DNA from: Lepus europaeus
Lineage: Eukaryota; Chordata; Mammalia; Lagomorpha; Leporidae
Reading direction: 5' to 3'
NCBI RefSeq assembly: GCF_033115175.1
Contig: NC_084836.1
Span: 67,813,297 to 67,877,296 of the forward strand
DNA: 64,000 nucleotides
Below the pieces are notes generated by a model. That model was not told the origin of the DNA. It was given only the letters and a program-made list of their open reading frames with translations, and did not search any database. The position numbers were made by a program, and so were the translations under genes. Each line of letters starts with the position of its first letter. The stretch's first letter is position 1. Positions 1-8,487 of the stretch are shown piece by piece.

Positions 1-63
1 ATATGTCAGAGTTATATATATATGTACATATATATATGTACATATCTCTATGTATGTACATAT
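1..63. repeat. AT-rich simple repeat
   Basis: Alternating TATATG/TACATA runs with no gene-like content. It merges into the GA-rich end of the following SINE. Confidence 0.7.
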
Positions 64-292
64 AGGCAGAGAGAGAGAGAGAGAGAGAGAAGTCTTCCAT
101 TGGTTGGTTCATTCCCTAGCTGGCTATAATGGCTGGAGCTGTGCCCATCCATAGCCAGGAGCCAGGAGCTTCCTCTGGGTCTCCCATGCGGGTGCAGGGG
201 TCCAAGGACTTGAGCCATCTTCTACTGCTTGCCCAGGCCATAGCAGAGAGCTGGATCGGATTGGAGCTGCCACAGCGCTGGCCCCCAAGCTT
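64..292 (-). repeat. C-SINE (lagomorph), internally deleted
   Basis: Antisense copy: a GA-rich run, then the typical 'tcttccatt..ggttcattcc', 'gccaggagccaggagct' and 'agcagagagctggatcgg' blocks, ending 'cacagcgctggcccc'. The stretch normally lying between 'agctggatcgg' and the final 'gccacagcgc' is missing, so it is an internally deleted copy. Confidence 0.85.
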
Positions 293-293
293 G

Positions 294-382
<89 letters not shown>

Positions 383-386
383 TTTT
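294..386. repeat. (TTTC)n microsatellite
   Basis: About 22 tandem TTTC units followed by a T run, at the junction between the SINE and the L1. Likely polymorphic in length. Confidence 0.95.
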
Positions 387-2014
387 TTTGGTTCAAGATA
401 GCTTTGGCTATTCTGCGTCTTTGGTGATTCCATATGAATTTTAGGACTGTTTTTTTTTCTAATTTTGTGAAGAATGTCATGGTATTTCGAAAGGGATTGC
501 ATTGAATCTGTAGCTTGCTTTTGGTAGTATAGACATTTTAATGACACCGATTCTTCCAATCCACGAGCAAAGAATATCTTTCTATTTCTTTGTGTCCTTG
601 ATGATTTCTTTCATCAATATTTGGTAATTTTCATTGTACAGAGCTTTCATTTCTCTGGATAAAGTTATTCCTAAATATTTGATTTTTTGTGGCTATCTTG
701 AATGGAATTTCTTTCTTGTTTTTTTCTTTCAGAGAGTTCCCTCGTTAGTGAATAAGAAAACTGTTTTTTTTTTCTATCTGTTTGTTTTGTAACTTGTAAC
801 ATTACTGAACTGGTTTATCACTTCTCAACAGTTTTTGGTGGAGTGTTTCGCTTTTTCCACGTATAACATCATGGTACCTGCAAACATGGGGCTTTGGACT
901 GTCCTATTTTCCAGTTCTGATGCCTTTATTCTTTCTTCTGCCTCATTGCTCTGGCTAAAACTCCAGTACTGTATTGGATGAGAGTGGCAAAAGTGGACAT
1001 CCTACTCTTCTTGTTCCAGATCTTCCGGGAGGCGCTTTCCCCATGGAGTATTAGATGGATATTGGCTGTTGGTTTGTGATACGTGGCCTTTGCAATTTTG
1101 AGGTATGTTCTTCCTGTACCTAATTTGTGAAGGGTTATCATGAAGAGGTGTTGAATCCTATGGAATGATTTCTCTGCATCTGTTGAGATGGCCATACGGT
1201 TTTCTATCTTCATTCTGTTGATGTACTTTATGATGTATATTGATTTGTGACTGTTGAACCCTCCTCCCACCTCTGGGATAAATCCCACTCGATCCTGAGG
1301 TATGATCTTTTCCTGTGGTTTTGGAGTTGGTTTGTGAGTATTTTGTTGAAAATCTTTGAGTCTCTGTTCATTAAGGATCTAAGTCTATAGTTTTCTTTTC
1401 TTTTCATTTCTTTGTTTGATTTTGGTATCAAAGTGATGCTGGCCTCAAATAAAGGGTTTGGCAGAGTTTCCATCTTGCTCAGTATTTTCAAATAGTTTGA
1501 AAGGTATTGGAATTCAATCCTCTGTAAATGTTTTGTGGAATTCAGCAGCGAAGCCATCAGGTCCTGGACTTTTCCTTGATGGAAGACTTTTGATTACTGC
1601 TTCAATCTCATTACTTGTTATGGGGCTGTTTAGATTGTCTAATTTTCTTGATTTTAACCTTAGTAGGTTGTATGAATCTAACAATTTATCCATTTTTTAA
1701 AGGCTTTCCTGTTTATTAGCATATAATCCCTTCTAACAGTTTTTCAGGATCTTTTGTATTTCAGTGCTGTCAGTTGTAATGTCTCTTTTTTCATCTCTAA
1801 TTTTATTCATTTGAGTTTTGTTTTCTGTTTTTTTCTATGTTAGTCTGGCTAGAGGCTTATCCATCTTGTTTATCTTCTAAAAAAAAAAAAAAAACCCAGC
1901 TTTTTGCTTTGTTATCTTTTTTTTCCCCTTTTTGCTTTGTTACCTTTTTTTCCCAGTCTTTTGGCTGGAGAATTCAATCCATTTACATTCAAGGTTAGCC
2001 TTGGTAGATAAGAG
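387..2014 (-). repeat. Decayed L1 LINE, ORF2 region, antisense
   Basis: Read on the minus strand, 1557-1228 and 1288-926 give broken pieces of the L1 ORF2 reverse transcriptase. Recognisable blocks include 'EASITLIPKSNKE', 'NRDSKIFNKIL', 'GFIPEVGG' and 'NRMKIENRMAISTDAEKSFHRI' (shortened here). Both frames carry stops and shifts. The + strand near 1960-2000 shows the L1 antisense phrase around 'caatccatttacattcaaggtta'. It is an old, 5'-truncated and inactive copy. Confidence 0.85.
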
Positions 2015-2056
2015 CTACACACACACACACACACACACTACGCACTCGTCTACATA

Positions 2057-2094
<38 letters not shown>

Positions 2095-2100
2095 GTCTAC
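2015..2100. repeat. (CA)n / (TC)n simple repeats
   Basis: Two CA runs flanking a short TC run, with a near-repeat of 'actcgtctacatat' after each. This suggests a local duplication of the CA block with its flank. Confidence 0.9.
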
Positions 2101-2407
2101 ATATATTCCCCCCACCCCAGGACACAACTGTGGATCTTCCTCCCGGGGACAGTGTGTGGGTGACCTGGGTCCATGGGCCTCCCCCTCCCCAGGGATGAGG
2201 CAAATGCGTGCCAGGGGCCGCACTGCCTGCCACGTCTGGCAGCGGGTTTGCAGAGCTTGTGCCGACTCCGGTTCATCGCACAGGGTGGGCGGCTCCCACC
2301 TGCCTCTCCTCTGCGCTTCTCCAGTAACCTTCATGGGAAAGGCACTCTGTCTAGGAACTTTAAAATATTCGTGATCACACAGACCTTGAGTATTGTTCAC
2401 CACCCTG
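2101..2407. other. Unique intergenic sequence, no gene seen
   Basis: GC-balanced single-copy sequence. Open frames on both strands are short, unsupported by splice or homology signals, and run into the flanking CA repeats. Confidence 0.5.
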
Positions 2408-4024
2408 CAACACACACACATGCACACTCATACACACACTCATACAAACCATGCACGCATATACTGACACACACACTCTCACACACTCACACACATACTC
2501 ACACCCACACTCCACACAGATACTGGCACACACACTCATGCACACTCCACACACATTCACACCCTCATACATACTCACATACTCATACATACTCCACATA
2601 CACATTCATACACACACTCACACACTCATATAAACTACACACACATTCACACACACACTCTCACATATACATTCACACACATGCTCACATCCACACTCCA
2701 CACAGATACTGAACACACACTCATACACACTCCACACAGATACTGACACACACATTCATGCACACTCCACACACATTCACACACTCAGACACACTTACAT
2801 ACTCATACATACTCCACACACATGCACATTCACACTCCAAACACACTCAAACACACTCCATACACACTCATAATCCACACTCACATACTCATACACACTC
2901 CACACACATACATACTCCACACACACTCACACACTCATACTCCACACATACTCACACACTCACATACTCATACTCCACATACTCACTCACACACTCATAC
3001 ACACATACACTCATATACACACTCCACACATACACTCACAAACTCCAATACACTCTCACTCATACATACACACTCACACCCTCATACACACTCCACACAC
3101 ACACTCATACACACTCCATACACACTCATACTCCACACTCACTCACACACTCATACACACACAGTCATACACACTCCACACACATACACACTCCACACAC
3201 ACTCTCACACACACTCACACACTCTCACACACACTCACACACTCCACACACACATACACACACTCACACACTCCACACACACTCTCATACACACACTCAC
3301 ACACTAAACACACACACTCACACACTCACAGACACACTCCACACACATACACACTCACACTCTACACACACACTCCACGCACATACACTCACACTCACAC
3401 TCACTCCACACACACATACACACTCACACACTCACACTCCACACACACTCTCATACACACTCCACACACTCTCTCACACACACACTCCACACACACTCTC
3501 ACACACTCACACACACTCTCACACACACATACACTCACACTCACACACACACTCCAACACACTCTCATACACACACTCACACACTACACACACACTCACA
3601 CACTCACAGACACACTCCACACACATACACACTCACACTCTACACACACACACTCCACACACATACACTCACACTCACTCCACACACACATACACACTCA
3701 CACACTCACACTCCACACACACTCTCATACACACTCCACACACTCTCTCACACACACACTCCACACACACTCTCACACACACTCACACACACTCTCACAC
3801 ACACATACACTCACACTCACACACACACTCCAACACACTCTCATACACACACTCACACACTACACACACACTCACACACTCACAGACACACTCCACACAC
3901 ATACACACTCACACACTCTCATACACACTCTCATACACACACACACTACAAACACACTCTTGTACACACTCACACACACTCTCACACACACTCACACACT
4001 ACACACACACTCACACACTCACTC
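2408..4024. repeat. CA/CTCA minisatellite with ~277 bp higher-order unit
   Basis: About 1.6 kb of CACACT, CATAC and TCCACA permutations, nearly devoid of G on the + strand. A block starting at the rare 'CACAGACACACTCC' recurs near 3331, 3609 and 3885, giving a higher-order unit of 276-278 bp present about twice plus a partial third. The long His/Thr/Ser open frame it creates is a composition artefact. Confidence 0.9.
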
Positions 4025-5348
4025 TGGACTGAGACAAGGGTGCATTAGGCGGCGTTTCTGTTTACCCTTGGAAGGGACAGAATTGTGCCCTCTCTCCCTC
4101 TTCACTGGGCAAGCTCCATTTTTGTTGTGAGATTGTTTAGTTATTTAGGAGACAGAGAAAGACAGAAGGACAGAGCTGCCGTCACTGGCTTCCTCCCCAA
4201 ATGCCTGCCATGAAACTTCAGCGTGGGTCTCCCACGTGGCTGGGAAGAACCCAACTACTTTGGCCATCACCGCCGCTGCCACCCAGGGTGTGCACCAGCG
4301 GGAAGCTGGAGGCGGGTGCTCTGGTGTGGCCGGGGTCACTGGGACCACCTCGGCCTCCATGTTTGAATCGTTGGCTTCAGTCCCTTGAGCCTTGCTTGGC
4401 AGCCACGCTGATGCCACTGTTGCTTAATCAGGGGTACTGGTGCTGTCCTGGTTGTTATGAGATTACGTAAGCGGGTGTGACGTGGGGAGCCGAAGGCTGA
4501 GGGCTCCGGTGCCAGGGGCCCAGCTGTGCCCTTGGTGTCCCGAGGTTTGCCTGGGGAAGCAAGTCTCCTCATTTCCTTGTCATGAGCTCTGTCCTGAGCC
4601 AGCCGGCGAGGGAAGACAGGGACAGGGTGGGCAACGCTGCAGCCTTGGAGCAAACCCCCCACCCCCCGCCAGCTTGCTTCCTTCCTTCCACGAGCCTCTG
4701 GGCAATGCTGTGCTTGGCATTAGCAACAAAAGGCGACCGTGACCTCCTCAGTCTCCTGGGAAAGCAGGCAAGTGACAGTGCCGAGTGAAGTGGGAATGGC
4801 ACCTGCCGGGGACAAGGAGGAAGAGGGCAGGGTTTCTTGATGAAGAGCTTTGAAAGCTGCAACATGGGCCCTGACAGATGGACAGACAGACGGATGGACG
4901 AGAGTCAGCCGGGGCAAGCAGGGGTGACGGTAGATGCCATGGCTGACACCACGCGTGGCCCCCCGCAGGTGCTCAGCAAATATTGACTGAATGAAGGCAG
5001 ATTGACAAGAGCCTGGCTCTTTCGAAGAAATGCAGTCTGGTGGGGCTTGAAGGGGGATGTGACAGAGAGGTGGGTGGGGCTAGACTACTGGAGATCCCTT
5101 CTGGGTGGGCTGGACGCATTGTTTCTGTTCATGCTTAAAAGCGGAAGCCCCCACGTCCTGAGAACCCACTGGGGTCCAGACAAATCAGCCCGGTGGCTCA
5201 CACATCGCAAGAGATTTGGACCCCGTGCTGCAGGACTAAGCAGTGAGGGATCCAGGCGCAGAGCGCGACAGAGCCTGCTCATGTCCCCCCTCCCCAGCCC
5301 CCTCTCTCCTCTTCCACAGAGGCAGAAGTTGAGGTGAGCACGTGGCTA
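4025..5348. other. Intergenic sequence with an old SINE relic
   Basis: No gene is apparent. Roughly 4125-4330 resembles the older C-SINE type in antisense ('gacagagaaagacag', 'gggtctcccacgtgg', 'cccagggtgtgcaccagcgggaagctgga'). The rest is unremarkable single-copy sequence up to the provirus target site. Confidence 0.5.
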
Positions 5349-5354
5349 CCCACC
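5349..5354. repeat. Provirus target-site duplication, 5' copy (CCCACC)
   Basis: CCCACC immediately precedes the 5' LTR and recurs at 13422-13427 directly after the 3' LTR. Six bases is the duplication length usual for class II (betaretrovirus-like) integrases, and the perfect match supports a single integration without later recombination. Confidence 0.93.
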
Positions 5355-5361
5355 TGTGGCA

Positions 5362-5454
5362 GCATGCCTACATGCTAGAGTAAAGGTTGCTTGCATGCCT
5401 ACGTGCTGGAGTAAAAGTTGCTTGCATGCCTACGTGCTGGAGTAAAAGTTGCTT
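5362..5454 (+). promoter_or_regulatory. Triplicated 31 bp LTR enhancer-like repeat
   Basis: Three head-to-tail copies of GCATGCCTACGTGCTGGAGT plus AAAAGTTGCTT. Copies 2 and 3 are identical; copy 1 differs at three positions. Tandem direct repeats in U3 are commonly enhancers in retroviral LTRs; the enhancer role here is inferred from position. The same array is at 12996-13088. Confidence 0.6.
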
Positions 5455-5647
5455 GTGTACTCTCCCAAACAGCTTTAGATAAGTGTCTATGTGAAGGCAC
5501 TAATGTTTAACAGGGCCAGTTCCTGCTCCCCTGGTAAGACATGTTTACTCTAAAGTTTCCTGTTTTTGTGGGTCTGTATTGTGCTGCTCTTTCGCCATGT
5601 TTAGACTTAAGATAATGTTTGACTATGTACTGGGACAGGGGATGGGT

Positions 5648-5654
5648 ACATAAG
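5648..5654 (+). promoter_or_regulatory. LTR TATA-like box
   Basis: ACATAAG lies 71 bp upstream of the AATAAA signal in the LTR. It is the best TATA-like candidate in U3, though not a consensus match. Confidence 0.45.
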
Positions 5655-5718
5655 CAGTGGAAGAAATGTGTTTAGCGCCTCTCCGCCTACATCTGTATTG
5701 ACAACCGAGTGGCGTCTC

Positions 5719-5724
5719 AATAAA
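5719..5724 (+). terminator. LTR polyadenylation signal AATAAA
   Basis: AATAAA at LTR offset 364, followed by a GT/T-containing stretch. The equivalent signal in the 3' LTR (13353-13358) would end the proviral transcript. Confidence 0.8.
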
Positions 5725-5789
5725 CCGTGATCGAAGAAGGATCTTCGTGCCGTTAATTCTGTGCCTTGCTGGTCAAGGCTCGCCGCAGC

Positions 5790-5807
5790 TGGTGTCGAAA
5801 CCCGGGA
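5790..5807 (+). other. Primer binding site, tRNA-Phe-like
   Basis: TGGTGTCGAAACCCGGGA starts two bases after the 5' LTR. It is complementary to the 3' end of mammalian tRNA-Phe except at the sixth base (T instead of C). tRNA-Phe priming is known from rodent IAP elements. Confidence 0.85.
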
Positions 5808-6012
5808 ACTCGAACCAGACGCGTAACATTGCACGACTGGAGAGGTAAGATCCAGAACTTCACACGGGAGACGGGTCGACGTCGAGGAAGGGTATGTTAG
5901 AAGAATTTCTCCTGGTTATTATCATTTTTGCCTTCTCTCTTATTATTGTTTTAGTTCTAAAGTTGTGTGCGGCCCAGAGTAAAAGGAAACAGTGCCTTTT
6001 AGAATCATAGAT
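5808..6012 (+). other. Proviral leader (untranslated)
   Basis: About 205 bases between the primer site and the gag start, expected to hold the packaging signal. An ATG at 5893 opens only a short frame. No defined structure was identified by eye. Confidence 0.6.
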
Positions 6013-7723
6013 ATGGGTACTGCCAATAGTCATGAAAGTGAAAATTTCGTGGATCCCATACAAGCATTATTAAAAGAAAGGGGATTAAAAATTTCCACAA
6101 AAACAATAAAGACAATTTTAGAAGATATAGACAGGAAAGCCCCTTGGTTTGTTTACACTGGAGATATTAATTTAAAATGTTGGGAAAAATTAGGAAAGGA
6201 TTTGGAGCAGGCTAAAGAAAAGGGGTCGCTTAGGGCAGGAACCTTTCCGTTTTGGAAATTGGTACATTCCTGCTTACAAACTGGTAAAAATGTGGAAATT
6301 ATCAAACAAGGGAGAAGAGCATTAGCTGACCAGCAGGATAGTTGGTCGGAACAAAGTATTACAGAGGAGAGGGAACATACCAAAAGAAAAGGCAAGGTAA
6401 AAGATGAGAGATCTCGCGAGGAAATGAAGAAAATTTTTGAGCTCAGAAAAAGAAAAACCTTCAGCACCTTTGTACCCCGCCTTAAGTGAGTTTGAGGATC
6501 TTAGATTGGCAGAAGAGGAGCAGTATGAAGAAAATTTGGATAATGATTTCACTGAGACTGAGGAACAGGGCGCAGATAATAAAATTCAGGCTGCTAGCGT
6601 GCGCCCTCCCCCTTATGTTAAGCACAGTAAAGGCAGTCATTTTATTAAAAGGGAAACGTGGGCCCAATTGGCATCAGCCTTCCCGGTATTTGAGGAACAA
6701 CAAACTCAACGCCGATTTCATGAGCCTATACCATATAAACAGTTAAAAGATCTAGTGGAGGCCGCTCGCCAATTTGGTTCCAATGCCGCCTATACTTTAA
6801 CTTTGTTAGGACGATTAACCACTAATGCTATGACACCTTCAGATTGGTTTGAGATTGCACGAGGCAGCCTCAGCACGGGACAATATCTCGATTACAGATC
6901 CATTGTTACCGATGCTGCACATACACAGGCTAGACAAAATGTGCGGGATGGTCAGCCGCATTGGACAGCAGATATGCTTTTAGGACAAGGACAATGGGCG
7001 GCTGATCAAACTCGCTACCCCCTTGAAGTATACAGACAGATTAATGACATATATCTCAGGGCTTGGAAGACTTTACCCAAAAGAGGTGAGGTCTCGGGAA
7101 ATTTAACAAAAATTATTCAAGGGTCCAATGAGCCTTTTTCAGAGTTTGTGGGTAGAATGATGGAAGCAGCGGGAAAAATTTTTGGGGACGTGGAGAGTTC
7201 AATGCCCTTAATTCAGCAGCTTATATATGAGCAAGCTACTAAAGATTGCAAACGAGCCATAACTCCATGGAAAGGAAAAGGGCTAGAAGCCTGGTTGAAG
7301 GCATGTAGGGAAATTGGGGGACCATTAACTAATGCTGGGCTTGCTGCTGCTATTTTAACTGCAACAAAACGTAATAACAATAATGGTGCATGTTTTAAGT
7401 GTGGGAAAATTGGTCATTTTAAGAAAAATTGTAAAGAACAAAAGGAGCATAACAATCCTGTGCGACAAATACCTGGCACTTGTCCCAGATGCAAAAAGGG
7501 GAAGCATTGGGCTAATGAATGTAGGTCAGTAAAAGACATTAACGGACAACCCCTCGAGACAATAGAAAAGGAGTCAAAAAACGGATATCGGGGCCCCCGT
7601 CCCCAGGGCCCGAAAGCATATGGGGCACTACAGGAACCTTCCATGCAGCCACCCCCGAAGTCCGCAGAGCAACCGCGGGCTCCGCAGGGCTGGATCTCCG
7701 TGCCACCTCCGGCTTGGTATTAA
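6013..7723 (+). pseudogene. gag: gag polyprotein with one frame break
   Basis: Gag forms the viral core: matrix, capsid and nucleocapsid. The chosen ATG (6013, product starting Met-Gly, suitable for N-myristoylation) opens a frame that runs to 6489 in frame 1. The rest of Gag lies in frame 2, open from about 6428 to 7723. The shift falls in the A/T run at 6428-6440, so this copy appears to carry one extra base, or lacks two, there. Downstream parts look whole: a PPPY late-domain motif (6605-6616), a capsid region with the major-homology block (about 7110-7190), and two CX2CX4HX4C zinc knuckles (7391-7432 and 7481-7522). The 3' end overlaps pro and contains the -1 slippery site. As written, full-length Gag is not made. 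An assembly error in the homopolymer is possible. Confidence 0.9.
7576..7582 (+). promoter_or_regulatory. gag-pro -1 ribosomal frameshift site (A AAA AAC)
   Basis: The heptamer is in the right phase for Gag (codons AAA AAC at 7577-7582). Slipping back one base enters the open pro frame, which has the dUTPase motif about 30 codons on. A GC-rich stretch (7591-7612, runs of G and C) follows and could form the needed stem or pseudoknot. A AAA AAC is the gag-pro slip site type known in betaretroviruses. Confidence 0.88.
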
Positions 7724-8487
7724 CACAGAGCATGGGAGTACAGATAATAGATACAGACATGCAGGGCCCATTAGAAAAGAATACCGCAGGATTAATCATT
7801 GGACGATCATCATCAACGCTACGAGGGTTAATTGTTTTACCAGGAGTAATTGATCCTGACTATGAGGGTGTTATTAAAGTAATGTGCTACTCCCCTTTTG
7901 GAGTAATTTCCATTTCCCCTGGCGATCGCGTAGCACAACTTCTGATACTGCAATCAGGTCATGAAAAATACCCCGCCCGGTCACATAACCGTGGCGCATC
8001 TGGTTTTGGATCTACAGGAATCGATCTCGCATGTCTAAGCATGGAATTAAATGACCGACCAATGTTACAGATAGAGGTGGAGGGTAAACATTTTTCAGGC
8101 TTAGTGGATACAGGAGCAGATCGTAGTGTTATGAGTAAACAATTTTGGCCAAAGGGATGGCCTTTGCAGCATGCCTCTCAAGACTTGGTAGGATTGGGAT
8201 ATCGACAGGCTCCAGAAATAAGTTCTAAGGAACTCCACTGGACAGTCGATAAACAACAAGGCACCTTTCGTCCCTTTGTGGTAGATTTACCTATAAATTT
8301 ATGGGGTAGGGATATACAAACCCAGATGAAACTCATATTGACTAATGAGTATTCGCAGACTAGCAAAAATATCATGGCAAGACAAGGATATATGCCCAAT
8401 AAAGGGTTAGGGAAAAATCTTCAGGGTATATCAGAACCGGTGGAGTTAGTTCAAAAAACAGACCGCAAAGGCGTGGGTTTTTCCTAG
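7582..8487 (+). CDS. pro: pro: dUTPase, aspartic protease, G-patch
   Basis: Read in frame 1 after the -1 shift; open from the slip site to the stop at 8487 with no lesion. The N-terminal part is a trimeric-type dUTPase, which hydrolyses dUTP to limit uracil in viral DNA. Its motifs are present: AGSAGLDL near 7675-7698, GVIDPDY near 7846, GDRVAQL near 7921 and RGASGFGSTG near 7990. Next is the retropepsin domain with active-site DTGA at 8107-8118, which cleaves Gag and Pol. The C-terminus has a glycine-rich G-patch (GYMPNKGLGKNL, about 8386-8421), typical of betaretrovirus-like proteases. The frame ends six bases after the second slippery heptamer. There is no independent start; expression depends on frameshifting. 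Confidence 0.92.
   Translation, partial: RISGPPSPGPESIWGTTGTFHAATPEVRRATAGSAGLDLRATSGLVLTQSMGVQIIDTDMQGPLEKNTAGLIIGRSSSTLRGLIVLPGVIDPDYEGVIKVMCYSPFGVISISPGDRVAQLLILQSGHEKYPARSHNRGASGFGSTGIDLACLSMELNDRPMLQIEVEGKHFSGLVDTGADRSVMSKQFWPKGWPLQHASQDLVGLGYRQAPEISSKELHWTVDKQQGTFRPFVVDLPINLWGRDIQTQMKLILTNEYSQTSKNIMARQGYMPNKGLGKNLQGISEPVELVQKTDRKGVGFS
8475..8481 (+). promoter_or_regulatory. pro-pol -1 ribosomal frameshift site (G GGT TTT)
   Basis: In the pro frame the codons are GGT TTT (8476-8481), giving an in-phase X XXY YYZ heptamer two codons before the pro stop. A -1 slip enters the pol frame, which is open from here to 11168. Confidence 0.82.

Larger units (their letters stand above)
5355..5787 (+). 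repeat. 5' LTR (433 bp)
   Basis: Begins TGTGGCAGCATG and ends CGCCGCA, so it has TG...CA termini. It contains three tandem copies of a 31 bp unit (5362-5392, 5393-5423, 5424-5454), a TATA-like ACATAAG at 5648-5654 and AATAAA at 5719-5724. That order defines U3, a short R and U5. It matches the 3' LTR at every position except 5372 (A here, G at 13006). The other repeat units carry G, so A is the derived base, a CpG to CpA change. Confidence 0.97.

Noticed and set aside
2758-4032. Long open frame of 424 codons composed of His, Thr and Ser
   Set aside because: It is the translation of a CA/CTCA minisatellite; several frames are open simply because the repeat lacks stops.
5362-5454. Three evenly spaced direct repeats as a CRISPR-like array
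   Set aside because: Repeats are tandem without spacers and lie in a retroviral LTR in a mammalian genome.
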